A stretch of 64,000 nucleotides of DNA from Mitsuaria sp. WAJ17 (GTDB lineage Bacteria > Pseudomonadota > Gammaproteobacteria > Burkholderiales > Burkholderiaceae_C): NCBI RefSeq assembly GCF_014174515.1, contig NZ_JACJUG010000027.1, positions 1-64,000 of the forward strand. The letters run 5' to 3'. The notes under the pieces are model-generated. The model made no database searches. It saw only the letters and a list, made by a program, of their open reading frames with translations, and was not told the DNA's origin. The position numbers and the translations under genes are program-made. Below, piece after piece: positions 45,766 to 54,272 of this stretch (position 1 is the first letter of the stretch; each line of letters opens with the position of its first letter).

Positions 45766-47031
45766 TCAGCCCGGACTCAGCGCCTCATCCAGCACCTCCA
45801 CCCAATGCCGCACCGGCTGCGTCGTCCCCGACTGCAGATGCTGGATGCAGCCGATATTGCCCGACACCGTGCAGTCCGCCTGCAGCGGCGCCAGGGCGGC
45901 GAGCTTGCGGTCGCGCAGCTGATGAGCGAGCTGGGGCTGCAGCAGGGAGTAGGTGCCGGCGGAGCCGCAGCACAGATGGCTTTCGGTGCGCGAGACCTGG
46001 ATGTCGAAGCCAAGCGCGCGCATCAGGGCCTCCACGCCGCCCTTGAGCTGCTGGCCGTGCTGCAGCGTGCAGGGCGGGTGGTAAGCCAGGCGCGGGCGCT
46101 GGGGTGACGCCGCCTGGGCGCGCTCGAGGGCCTGCTGCAGGGCGCTGACTTCGGGGGTCAGCAGTTCGCTGACGTCCTTGCACAGGGCGCTGATGCGTGC
46201 GGCGCGCTCGGCATAGGCCGGGTCGTGGACCAGCAGGCGGCCGTAGTCCTTGACCATCACGCCGCAGCCGGAGGCGTTCATCACCAGGGCCTCGACCGGG
46301 CCTGCGCCGGCGAGGCCTTCGACCAGCGGCCACCAGGCGTCAATATTGCGGCGCATGTCGTCCAGGCCGCCGGCCTCGTCATGCAGATGGGCGCGGATGG
46401 CGCCGCAGCAGCCGGCGTCATCGGCCACCAGGGTCTGGATGCCGATGGCGTCCAGCACGCGGGCGGTGGCGGCGTTGATGTTGGGCATCAGCGCGGGCTG
46501 CACGCAGCCCATCAGCATCAGCATCCTGCGGGGCTGCGTGCGGGTGGGCCACTGATGGGCGCGCGGGCCGGCCTTGGGCGGCAGCTTCTCGCGCAGGGCC
46601 GCGGGCACGAGCGGGCGCAGGGCCTGGCCCAGCTTCGCGGCCGCCGGGAAGACGGGCGAGGTCAGGCCCTCGCGCAGCAGCCAGTGCGCGGCGCGCTCGG
46701 TGGCGGGCCGGGGCACCTTGCGGTCCACGATCTCGCGGCCGATCTCCAGCAGCTGCCCGTACTGAACGCCCGAGGGGCAGGTGCTCTCGCAGTTGCGGCA
46801 GGTGAGGCAGCGGTCCAGGTGCGCCTGCGTGGCGCGGGTGGGCTCGGCGCCCTCCAGCACCTGCTTGATCAGGTAGATGCGGCCGCGCGGGCCGTCCAGC
46901 TCGTCGCCCAGCAGCTGGTAGGTGGGGCAGGTGGCGGTGCAGAAGCCGCAATGAACGCAGCGCCGCAGGATGGCCTCGGCCGCCTCGCCGGCGGCGGTGT
47001 TGAGGAACTCGGGGGCGAGGCGGGTCTGCAT
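45766..47031 (-). CDS. glcF: Glycolate oxidase iron-sulfur subunit
   Basis: A 421-residue subunit of the GlcDEF glycolate dehydrogenase. Two 4Fe-4S motifs are seen near the N-terminus (CVHCGFCTATCPTY and CLTCRNCESTCPSG), followed by two CCG (DUF3390-type) cysteine-rich repeats (MGCVQPALMPNINAAT...DAGCCGAIRAHLHDEAG and YHPPCTLQHG...SHLCCGSAGTYSLLQP). It carries electrons from GlcDE to quinone. Last gene of the operon; starts 12 bases after glcE ends. Confidence 0.95.
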   Translation of the reverse strand: MQTRLAPEFLNTAAGEAAEAILRRCVHCGFCTATCPTYQLLGDELDGPRGRIYLIKQVLEGAEPTRATQAHLDRCLTCRNCESTCPSGVQYGQLLEIGREIVDRKVPRPATERAAHWLLREGLTSPVFPAAAKLGQALRPLVPAALREKLPPKAGPRAHQWPTRTQPRRMLMLMGCVQPALMPNINAATARVLDAIGIQTLVADDAGCCGAIRAHLHDEAGGLDDMRRNIDAWWPLVEGLAGAGPVEALVMNASGCGVMVKDYGRLLVHDPAYAERAARISALCKDVSELLTPEVSALQQALERAQAASPQRPRLAYHPPCTLQHGQQLKGGVEALMRALGFDIQVSRTESHLCCGSAGTYSLLQPQLAHQLRDRKLAALAPLQADCTVSGNIGCIQHLQSGTTQPVRHWVEVLDEALSPG

Positions 47032-47043
47032 GGCAAGAGGGGG

Positions 47044-48171
47044 TCAGAAATCGGGGTAGAGCCGGCCGCGGTTGAAGATGCCGGCCGGGTCGAAGGCGGT
47101 CTTGAGCTCGCGATGGATGCGGGCCAGCGGTGCGCTCAGGGGGCTGAACACGCCGTCGGACTTGTCCAGCGCGCGGAACAGCGTGGCGTGGCCGCCGGCC
47201 TGCGCGGCCAGCTCGCGCAGCTGCGCCGCGGGCAGGGGGGTGGTCACCCAGCGCTGGGCGCCGCCCCACTCGATCATCTGCTCGCCGGGGATGCGCAGGC
47301 TGGGCGCCGTCTGCGGGAGCGAGAGCCGCCACAGCTTGGCACCCCCCTGCACCGCGCGGTGGGCGCCGACGAAGAACTCGTCACTGTGGTCCCGCAGCCC
47401 GCGCCAGAAGCCGGCGGCCAGGTCCTCGGGGATCAGTTCACCGCCCAGCTCGCGCCGGGCCGCGGCCACGGCACGCTCGGCACCGGCCAGCTCCAGCACC
47501 AGGGCACCGTCCCAGGCCGCGCTGGCACGCAGGGGCAGGGGCAGGCCGGACCAGCGGTTCATCTGCTGCAGGGCCTCGGCCTCGGGCATGTCGAAGCGCA
47601 GGGTGCAGCGCGCCACCGGCAGGGGCAGCACCTTCAGCGAGACCTCGGCGATCACGCCCAGCACGCCCAGGCCGCCGCACATGAGGCGGGGCAGGTCGTA
47701 GCCGGCCACGTTCTTCATCACGGTGCCGCCGAAGCTGAGCAGCTCGCCGCGGCCATTGATCATGGTGAGGCCCAGCACATGGTCACGCAGCGAGCCCTGG
47801 GTGGCGCGCGAGGGGCCGGAGAGGCCCGCGGCCACCATGCCGCCCACGGTGCCGCGGCCCTCGAAGCGCGGCGGCTCGAAGGCCAGGTGCTGGCCCTGCC
47901 CGGCCAGCAGGGTCTCCAGCTCGGACAGCGGCGTTGCAGCCTTGGCCGTCACCACCAGCTCGCTGGGCTCGTAGGCGCTGATGCCGCTCAGGCCCGGCAG
48001 TTCCGTCAGGTCCAGCCACTCGCCCCGAGGCTCGCCGCCATAGAAATGCTTGCTGCCCTGGCCCTGGATCTGCAAGACCTGACCCCCTGCCGCGGCCTCG
48101 CGGATGCGGGCCTGCAGCCGGCCCAGGTCGGCCGGCGCGGTGCGGGGGGAGGGCATGGCGGATGCGGTCAT
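47044..48171 (-). CDS. glcE: Glycolate oxidase FAD-binding subunit
   Basis: A 375-residue FAD_binding_4 protein, the second flavin subunit of glycolate oxidase: GTVGGMVAAGLSGPSRATQGSLRDHVLGLTMINGRGELLSFGG is the PCMH-type FAD loop, and ENVAGYDLPRL-like GTVMKNVAGYDLPRLMCGGLGVLG is diagnostic of GlcE. It joins glcD without a gap (start codon one base after the stop). A 14-base repeat encodes G-Q-V-L-Q near residue 35. Confidence 0.95.
   Translation of the reverse strand: MTASAMPSPRTAPADLGRLQARIREAAAGGQVLQIQGQGSKHFYGGEPRGEWLDLTELPGLSGISAYEPSELVVTAKAATPLSELETLLAGQGQHLAFEPPRFEGRGTVGGMVAAGLSGPSRATQGSLRDHVLGLTMINGRGELLSFGGTVMKNVAGYDLPRLMCGGLGVLGVIAEVSLKVLPLPVARCTLRFDMPEAEALQQMNRWSGLPLPLRASAAWDGALVLELAGAERAVAAARRELGGELIPEDLAAGFWRGLRDHSDEFFVGAHRAVQGGAKLWRLSLPQTAPSLRIPGEQMIEWGGAQRWVTTPLPAAQLRELAAQAGGHATLFRALDKSDGVFSPLSAPLARIHRELKTAFDPAGIFNRGRLYPDF
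48072..48085 (-). repeat. 14-base repeat, copy 6
   Basis: Exact word near the 5' end of glcE, sense frame G-Q-V-L. Confidence 0.85.
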
Positions 48172-49671
48172 TCAGAACCTCGGCAGATCAGGGAAGGCCA
48201 GCAGGCCTTTACGGACATGCATCTTGCCGTATTCCGCACAGCGCGCATGGCTGGGGATGAGCTTGCCGGGGTTGAGCAGGCCTTGCGGGTCGAAGGCGGC
48301 CTTGAAGTCGCGCATCTGCTGCAGCTCCTCGGGGCTGAACTGCACGCACATGGACGAGAGCTTCTCGATGCCCACCCCATGCTCGCCCGTGATCGTGCCG
48401 CCCAGGGCCACGCTGGTCTCCAGGATCTCGGCGCCGAAGCGCTCGCAGCGCTCCAGCTGGTCCGGGTCGTTGGCATCGAAGAGGATCAGCGGGTGCAGAT
48501 TGCCGTCGCCCGCGTGGAAGACGTTGGCGCAGCGCAGGCCGTACTCCTTCTCCATCTCGGCGATGGCCAGCAGGATGTCGGCCAGGCGCTTGCGCGGGAT
48601 GGTGGAGTCCATGCACATGTAGTCCGGGCTCAGGCGACCGGAGGCCGGGAAGGCGTTCTTGCGGCCGCTCCAGAAGCGCAGGCGCTGGGCTTCATCGGCG
48701 CTCACCGAGATCTGCGTGGCGCCGCTCTCGCGCAGCACGGCGCTCATGCGTTCGATCTCCTCCTCGACTTCGTCCGGCGTGCCGTCGCTCTCGCACAGCA
48801 GGATGGCCTCGGCCGTGAGGTCGTAGCCGGCGTGGACGAAGTCCTCCACGGCGGCGGTCATGGGCTTGTCCATCATCTCCAGGCCAGCGGGGATGATGCC
48901 GGCGGCGATGATGTCTGCCACCGCCTGGCCGGCCCTGCGGATGTCGTCGAAGCTGGCCATGATGCAGCGCGCCAGGATGGGGCGGGGCAGCAGGCGCACT
49001 GTCACCTCGGTCACCACGGCCAGCATGCCCTCGCTGCCGACCACGGTGGCCAGCAGGTCAAGACCTGGCACGTCCAGGGCCTCGGAACCGAACTCGACGG
49101 CCTCGCCGCGCACCGTGTAGCCCTTGACCCGCAACACGTTGTGCAGCGTCAGGCCGTATTTGAGGCAGTGCACGCCGCCCGAGTTCTCGGCGACGTTGCC
49201 GCCGATGGTGCAGGCGATCTGGCTGCTGGGGTCCGGCGCGTAGTAGAGGCCCAGGGGCGCGGCTGCCTCTGAGATGGCGAGGTTGCGGACGCCGCACTGC
49301 ACGCGGGCGGTGCGGGCGAGGGGGTCGATGTCCAGGATCTGGTTCAGCCGCGCGAGCGAGAGCACCAGGCCGTCCGGATGCGGCAGCGCGCCGCCCGAGA
49401 GGCCGGTGCCGGCGCCGCGCGCCACCACGGGGATCTCCAGCGCCAGGCAGCAGCGCAGCACGGCGGCCACCTGCGCCTCGGTCTCGGGCAGGGCCACGGC
49501 GAGGGGGCGGGCTCGGTAGGCGGAGAGACCGTCGCACTCGTAGGGCGTGGTCTCTTCGGCCTGCCACAGGATGGCATGGGCAGGCAGCAGACCGCGCAGG
49601 GCCTGCACCAGGCGGTGCTGGCGTTGGGCGCGCTCGGCGGGAGAGAGCGTGGCGGCGTCGTTCGCGTTCAT
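48172..49671 (-). CDS. glcD: Glycolate oxidase FAD-linked subunit
   Basis: A 499-residue flavoprotein that oxidises glycolate to glyoxylate. FAD_binding_4 motifs: PVVARGAGTGLSGGALPHPDGLVLSLARLNQ and IACTIGGNVAENSGGVHCLKYGLTLHNVLRV; the FAD-oxidase C domain contains NVFHAGDGNLHPLILFD and GGTITGEHGVGIEK with the catalytic His. Same operon as glcE and glcF. D-lactate could also be used, but the three-subunit arrangement points to glycolate. Confidence 0.96.
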   Translation of the reverse strand: MNANDAATLSPAERAQRQHRLVQALRGLLPAHAILWQAEETTPYECDGLSAYRARPLAVALPETEAQVAAVLRCCLALEIPVVARGAGTGLSGGALPHPDGLVLSLARLNQILDIDPLARTARVQCGVRNLAISEAAAPLGLYYAPDPSSQIACTIGGNVAENSGGVHCLKYGLTLHNVLRVKGYTVRGEAVEFGSEALDVPGLDLLATVVGSEGMLAVVTEVTVRLLPRPILARCIMASFDDIRRAGQAVADIIAAGIIPAGLEMMDKPMTAAVEDFVHAGYDLTAEAILLCESDGTPDEVEEEIERMSAVLRESGATQISVSADEAQRLRFWSGRKNAFPASGRLSPDYMCMDSTIPRKRLADILLAIAEMEKEYGLRCANVFHAGDGNLHPLILFDANDPDQLERCERFGAEILETSVALGGTITGEHGVGIEKLSSMCVQFSPEELQQMRDFKAAFDPQGLLNPGKLIPSHARCAEYGKMHVRKGLLAFPDLPRF

Positions 49672-49741
49672 GGCTGGGGTTTCGTGCAGGGGCGGGGCTC
49701 AGGGCAGCACTTTAGCCCCGCCCGGGGGCCGCAGCGGCGGC

Positions 49742-51400
49742 TTACCTCACCATCCAGGTGAAGGGCGGCACATAGGCCTGCAGCGTGACCAGGATCCCCA
49801 CCAGGCAGGCCAGGGCGATGCTGTGGAAGAAGACGTAGCGCAGGATGTCGCCCTCGTGGTTGAACCAGCGGGTGGCGGTGGAGGCCACGACGATGGACTG
49901 CGCGTCGATCATCTTGCCCATCACGCCGCCCGAGCTGTTGGCCGCGCCCATCAGATTGGGATTGAGGCCCAGCTGCTCGGCCGCCACCTTCTGCATGCCG
50001 CCGAAGAGCACGTTGGACGCCGTGTCCGAGCCCGTCAGCGCCACGCCCAGCCAGCCCATCAGTGTGCCGAAGAAGGGGTAGAGCACGCCGGTGCCGGCAA
50101 AGGCCAGGCCCAGCGTCGTGTCCAGGCCGCTGTAGCGTGTCAGCGTGCCCAGGGCCAGCATCAGCACGATGGTCAACAGCGAGGTGCGCACCAGCCAGAC
50201 CGTCTTGAAGAAGGTGCGCACCAGGGCCGGGATGCCGTAGCCCATGACCAGGCCGCCGACGATCGCGGCGACGAGGATGCCCGTGCCGGTGGACGACAGC
50301 AGGTTGAACACGTATTCGGCCGCCTCGTTGTGCGGGGTCGGCACCACGGGGGCGACCTTCTGCACCAGCTTGTGCAGGCCCTCGATGGCGAACTTGGGCG
50401 CGAAGATCCCGTTCAGCGCGTTCTTGGTGGCCGGCAGGCCCCAGGCGAAGACGAAGACGGTCAGGATCACCCAGGGCGTCCAGGACTTGATCACGGTGCT
50501 GCGCGGATGCACCTGCGGCTTCTGCGGCGGCAGCGCGGTGCCGCCGTCCTTCTCATGGCCCTTCAGCGAGACGGAGGTCCACACGGTCTTCGGCTGCCAG
50601 ACGCGCAGGAAGCCCACCAGGCAGCTCATGGAGACCATGGCCGCGATCACGTCCACCAGCTCCGGGCCGATGAAGTTGCTCACCAGGTACTGCGGGATGG
50701 CGAAGGAGAGGCCGGTCACCAGGATGGCGGGCCAGATCTCCATCATGGCCTTGCGCCCGGCGAAGGCCCAGATCAGCCAGAAGGGCACCAGCAGCGAGAA
50801 GAACGGCAGCTGGCGGCCGATCATGCCGGAGACGGCCATCAGGTCGTAGCCATGCACCTTGGCCAGCGTGATCACCGGCGTGCCCAGGGCCCCGTAGGCC
50901 ACGGGCGCGGTGTTGGCGATCAGCGAAAGGCCCGAGGCGGCCAGCGGCGAGAACCCGAGGCCGATCAGGATGGCCGCCGTCACCGCCACCGGCGTGCCGA
51001 AGCCGGCCGCGCCCTCGAAGAAGGCGCCGAAGGCGAAGGCGATCAGCAGCAGCTGCAGGCGCCTGTCCTGCGTGATGCCAGCGATGGAGTCCTGCAGCAC
51101 CTTGAAGCTGCCGTTTTGCTCGGTCAGCTGGTGCAGGAAGATGATGTTCAGCACGATCCAGCCGATGGGCAGCAGGCCGGTGAGCCCGCCCAGCAGCGCG
51201 GCCCGCGTGGCCATGCCCACCGGCATGCCGAAGGCCACGATGGCGATCAGCATCGCGCTCGCCAGGCCGGCCGCCGCGGCCACATGGGCCTTGAGGTGGA
51301 ACACGCCCAGGCCCAGCAGCATGACCACCACCGGGATGGCGGCCACCAGCGTGCTGAGCAGCATGTTGTCAAAGGGGTTGTAGACCTGTTGCCAGACCAT
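49742..51400 (-). CDS. L-lactate/glycolate permease (LldP/GlcA)
   Basis: A 552-residue inner-membrane permease of the lactate permease family (PF02652), with about twelve helices. It opens WQQVYNPFDNMLLSTLVAAIPVVVMLLGLGVFHLKAH and carries the signatures FGAFFEGAAGFGTPVAVTAAILIGLGF, PVAYGALGTPVITLA and TGSDTASNVLFGGMQ. GlcA and LldP both take L-lactate, D-lactate and glycolate; placement in front of glcD suggests glycolate. Start ATG 51400. First gene of the operon, 70 bases before glcD. Confidence 0.93.
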   Translation of the reverse strand: MVWQQVYNPFDNMLLSTLVAAIPVVVMLLGLGVFHLKAHVAAAAGLASAMLIAIVAFGMPVGMATRAALLGGLTGLLPIGWIVLNIIFLHQLTEQNGSFKVLQDSIAGITQDRRLQLLLIAFAFGAFFEGAAGFGTPVAVTAAILIGLGFSPLAASGLSLIANTAPVAYGALGTPVITLAKVHGYDLMAVSGMIGRQLPFFSLLVPFWLIWAFAGRKAMMEIWPAILVTGLSFAIPQYLVSNFIGPELVDVIAAMVSMSCLVGFLRVWQPKTVWTSVSLKGHEKDGGTALPPQKPQVHPRSTVIKSWTPWVILTVFVFAWGLPATKNALNGIFAPKFAIEGLHKLVQKVAPVVPTPHNEAAEYVFNLLSSTGTGILVAAIVGGLVMGYGIPALVRTFFKTVWLVRTSLLTIVLMLALGTLTRYSGLDTTLGLAFAGTGVLYPFFGTLMGWLGVALTGSDTASNVLFGGMQKVAAEQLGLNPNLMGAANSSGGVMGKMIDAQSIVVASTATRWFNHEGDILRYVFFHSIALACLVGILVTLQAYVPPFTWMVR

Positions 51401-51502
51401 GGTTGTCTCCAGTCGCTCTTGTGGTGGGCTCGGGGGAAGGAGCCGCTGGGGAGCGATGGTGCGGTGCCAGGATCAGGCGCGGCGTGAATCCTCGCGGGCG
51501 CG

Positions 51503-51523
51503 GCTTTGAGGAAATTTCAAAGC
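51503..51523 (-). promoter_or_regulatory. Possible operator of the glycolate operon
   Basis: Perfect seven-base arms GCTTTGA/TCAAAGC around GGAAATT, about 105 bases upstream of the permease start. It is the only AT-rich palindrome in that region and could bind a GntR- or LysR-type regulator. No regulator gene of the glycolate system adjoins. Confidence 0.5.
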
Positions 51524-51579
51524 GGGGACGGACACAGGGTAGATCCGGAGGCCGTCATCGCGGAGGCGTCAAGCTGTTG

Positions 51580-52047
51580 TCAGCGGCCCTCGGCTGATTC
51601 CCGCAGTGACCGGATGACACGGGCCGCCTGCTGGCCTTGCCAGGCGTTCTGCACGGTGCTGATGGCGAACAGGACGAACAGGGCCAGCAGGCCGCCAGTC
51701 ATGAGACGGACGCCGGGCTGCTCCGCCGTCGAGAACATCATCCATCCGAAGACCAGGATGACTCCGGCGTGGAAGAGGCCGCGGCCCAGGGAGCGGTGCC
51801 TGGGCAGCACGTCCTCGCCCGTGGTGTGGTTGTGCCATCCCACGAGCGACTGGAAGTTGCCGGACTCCCGGAGCACGAAGCTGACCCGGTCGCCCGCCTT
51901 CAGGCTCGGGGTGCCGGCCGCGTTGAGGCCGTACACCTTGCGGCCCTGTGCCTCGAAGGAGAAGTCCGAGGTGGTGTCGCGGCTGCGTCCGATGGTCGGC
52001 CGCTGCACATCGAACACACGCTCCAGCGTCAGGGTCTCGACGTGCAT
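51580..52047 (-). CDS. Small membrane protein with DUF3592-like N-terminus
   Basis: A 155-residue protein. The N-terminal half (TLERVFDVQRPTIGRSRDTTSDFSFEAQGRKVYGLNAAGTPSLKAGDRVSFVLRESGNFQSLVGWHNHTTGE) is beta-rich, like a small OB- or DUF3592-type domain. Two helices follow (RGLFHAGVILVFGWMMF, MTGGLLALFVLFAISTV). Function unknown. It starts two bases after the YdjM-like gene ends, so the two form a unit. Confidence 0.65.
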   Translation of the reverse strand: MHVETLTLERVFDVQRPTIGRSRDTTSDFSFEAQGRKVYGLNAAGTPSLKAGDRVSFVLRESGNFQSLVGWHNHTTGEDVLPRHRSLGRGLFHAGVILVFGWMMFSTAEQPGVRLMTGGLLALFVLFAISTVQNAWQGQQAARVIRSLRESAEGR

Positions 52048-52049
52048 GC

Positions 52050-52526
52050 TCAACGGTCTCCCTCTTGCAGCCGCCGCAGCCAGGCGGCCATTCCGCCCAG
52101 CATACCCAGCCCGAGGAGGATCAGGTGCAGCTCGGGCAGCGCGATGAGGCGAAAGAGCGCGTTGGACTCGCTGAACGGCGCCAGCGGGCGGATGTCGGTG
52201 TGCATGATGCTGTCCAGCATCACGTGGCTCCAGGCACCGAGCAGGGCGCCGAGCAGGAGCGAGCGCCGGTACGGCGGCGGCAGCGGCTGCCCCAGCCGCC
52301 AGCGCCGCCACAGCCCGGACAGCGCGGCCGTCGCGAGGCCGGCGAGCGTTGCGCCGACATAGGTATGGAAGAAGGCATGGACCTGGGGCTGTCCGCGCAG
52401 GAGGTTCCAGACGGACTCCACGTCGATCAGCACGTTGGCGGCGCAGAAGGCGAGGAAGCTCAGATGGCGGGGCGCAGCGCCGTGCAGGGCGGCACCCAGG
52501 CCGAAATGAAAGGGCGTGACCGGCAT
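52050..52526 (-). CDS. YdjM-like metal-dependent hydrolase family membrane protein
   Basis: A 158-residue membrane protein of the YdjM (DUF457) family, recognised by TPFHFGLGAALHGAAPRHLSFLAFCAANVLIDVE, the His HFFHTYVG, and LGAWSHVMLDSIMHTDIRPLAPF, where the H-x-x-x-D-S pair is typical of predicted metal-dependent hydrolases. Despite the name, enzymatic activity is unproven. Start ATG 52526; 12 bases after the LysR gene's stop in the same direction. Confidence 0.85.
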   Translation of the reverse strand: MPVTPFHFGLGAALHGAAPRHLSFLAFCAANVLIDVESVWNLLRGQPQVHAFFHTYVGATLAGLATAALSGLWRRWRLGQPLPPPYRRSLLLGALLGAWSHVMLDSIMHTDIRPLAPFSESNALFRLIALPELHLILLGLGMLGGMAAWLRRLQEGDR

Positions 52527-52535
52527 GCCGCGATG

Positions 52536-53417
52536 CTAGCCCAGCGCCTTGAACAGCCAGTCCGCAAACGCCGCGCACTCCCAGCGCTCCATCGCCCCCG
52601 GCTTCCAGCACAGATAGTGGTGGAAGGGCGAGGGCACGGCGCGGGGCGAGAGGCGCAGCAGCCGGCCGCTGTCCAGCCAGGTCAGGCCCAGCTTCATGCG
52701 CATCAGCGCCACGCCGAAGCCGGCCGCCGCGGCGTCTAGCACCAGGCCGACGTCGTTGAACTGCGCGCCGGCGCGGGGCTCGTCCAGGTGGATGCCGTGG
52801 GCCTCGAACCAGGTGCTCCAGGGGTCCAGCGGGCTGCGGATGAGGCGGGCGCGCCGGATGTCCTGGGCGGTATCGAAGCCCTCGAAGGGGCCGAACTCAT
52901 GCAGGTACTCGGGGCTGCAGACAGGCGTGAGCTCGTCGCTGAGGATGCGTCGGTATTCCAGGCCGGGGTAGTCGCCGGTGCCGTAGCGGATTTCCAGGTC
53001 GGCGTCTTCGGCCTTGGTGTTGGCCAGCGGGATGGCCACCTGCATCACCAGTTCGACCTCGGGATAGGCGTGGCGGAACAGGGCCAGGCGCGGCAGCAGG
53101 ATCTGGCGCGAGAAGGTGGGCGTCACCGCCAGGCGCAGGCGGGCGGACTGCAGATGGGCGCCCTCGGGCCGCGGGATCTGCTGAAGCGCCTTGAGCCCCT
53201 GGCGCACCGAGGGGAGGTAGCGCTGGCCTTCATCGGAAGGGCTGAAGTCCCGGCCGAAGAGCTTGAAGCCCAGCTGCGACTCCAGCTGGCGGATGCGGTG
53301 GCTGACGGCGCTGGGCGTCACGCTGAGCTCCTCGGCCGCCAGGCTCACGCTGCGCAGCCGGGCCACGGCCTCGAAGGCCAGCAGGCTCTGGATGGGCGGG
53401 ATGCGGGGGGCGGCCAT
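52536..53417 (-). CDS. LysR-type transcriptional regulator (GcvA/AmpR branch)
   Basis: A 293-residue LysR regulator. The DNA-binding part is PPIQSLLAFEAVARLRSVSLAAEELSVTPSAVSHRIRQLESQLGFKLFGRD, typical of the GcvA/AmpR branch. The effector domain continues with LRLAVTPTFSRQILLPRLALFRHAYPEVELVMQV. Its target is not adjacent in a divergent position; downstream lie the YdjM-like and membrane-protein genes in the same direction. Start ATG 53417 gives the usual short N-terminus. Confidence 0.9.
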   Translation of the reverse strand: MAAPRIPPIQSLLAFEAVARLRSVSLAAEELSVTPSAVSHRIRQLESQLGFKLFGRDFSPSDEGQRYLPSVRQGLKALQQIPRPEGAHLQSARLRLAVTPTFSRQILLPRLALFRHAYPEVELVMQVAIPLANTKAEDADLEIRYGTGDYPGLEYRRILSDELTPVCSPEYLHEFGPFEGFDTAQDIRRARLIRSPLDPWSTWFEAHGIHLDEPRAGAQFNDVGLVLDAAAAGFGVALMRMKLGLTWLDSGRLLRLSPRAVPSPFHHYLCWKPGAMERWECAAFADWLFKALG

Positions 53418-53494
53418 TCGCGCAACAGGGCAAAGGGCCTGAGCTTGGGCTTGGGTCGGCTGCGAACCGTCGCGGGAAGCCTGGGCCAGTGCGC

Positions 53495-54217
53495 TCAGCG
53501 CGCGCTGCCGCGCTTGCGGGCCGGGGCCTTGCGGGTGGAGACCTTCGCCACGGGCTTGGCCGCCGCATTCGCGGCAGCCCCGGCCGCGGCCCCTGCGGCT
53601 GCGGCCGCGCTCTTGGCTACGTTCAGCGGCATGGCTGCGGCCTTCTTGATGGTCTCGCCGGCGGCATCGAAGCTCTGCTTGACCATGGCGCCGGCCAGGT
53701 TCTTGGCGGCATCCGTGGCGCCGTCCTTCATGGCCTGGGTGGCCAACTGGGTGAACTGGTTGCTCAGGGCCGACCACCACTGCATGGGGTCCACGGCGCC
53801 CAGGCCCGGCGCGGTGGCGGGATCGGCGGCCTTGGGCGCGGGCTTGGCGGCGGGCTTGCGCGCCTTGGGCGTCGGGGCCGCCATCCCCGGCATGTCGGGC
53901 AGCTTGTACTCCGGCATGGGCGGCACCTTGAGCGTCTCGCCCAGCTCGGCAAGGGGCACGTTCATGGATTTCAGCGTGGACAGCGTCATGCGCTGCACCT
54001 CCAGCGCCTGGATGGTGGCGCCCAGCATGCGCGCGTTCTGCTCCAGCCAGAACTGCACGGTGCGCAGCTCCTCGATGCGCTTGGACAGCTCCTCTGGGTT
54101 CAGCGTGGGCGCGACCCACTGGCCAATGCCCGGCAGGGCGGCGCCGGCATTCTTGACCAGGCCCTGCAGGAACTCGAAACCGGGCACGAACTTGCTGAAG
54201 CTGCTGCTGTCTGCCAT
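53495..54217 (-). CDS. phaM: Polyhydroxyalkanoate granule-associated protein PhaM
   Basis: A 240-residue protein of the PhaM family. The N-terminal domain (FSKFVPGFEFLQGLVKNAGAALPGIGQWVAPTLNPEELSKRIEELRTVQFWLEQNARMLGATIQALEVQRMTL) is the PhaM core that activates the PHB synthase and directs granules. The tail is a Lys/Ala/Pro-rich, histone-like segment (KPVAKVSTRKAPARKRGSAR) that binds DNA and ties granules to the nucleoid. No phaC or phasin genes lie in the window. Start ATG 54217. Confidence 0.92.
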   Translation of the reverse strand: MADSSSFSKFVPGFEFLQGLVKNAGAALPGIGQWVAPTLNPEELSKRIEELRTVQFWLEQNARMLGATIQALEVQRMTLSTLKSMNVPLAELGETLKVPPMPEYKLPDMPGMAAPTPKARKPAAKPAPKAADPATAPGLGAVDPMQWWSALSNQFTQLATQAMKDGATDAAKNLAGAMVKQSFDAAGETIKKAAAMPLNVAKSAAAAAGAAAGAAANAAAKPVAKVSTRKAPARKRGSAR

Positions 54218-54272
54218 GGGGCCTCCTGGGATGATGGCGCGATGGTAGCGCCAAGGGCAGGCGGAGCGCTGC

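Noticed and set aside
49057..49074. Further copy of the 14-base word in glcD (GGTCAAGACCTGGCA)
   Set aside because: Only the AAGACCTG part matches; the TGACCC half is absent.
46225..49272. A 1015-codon open frame on the plus strand across the glycolate genes
   Set aside because: It is the antisense shadow of glcF, glcE and glcD; its translation is Gln/His/Gly-rich with no domain.
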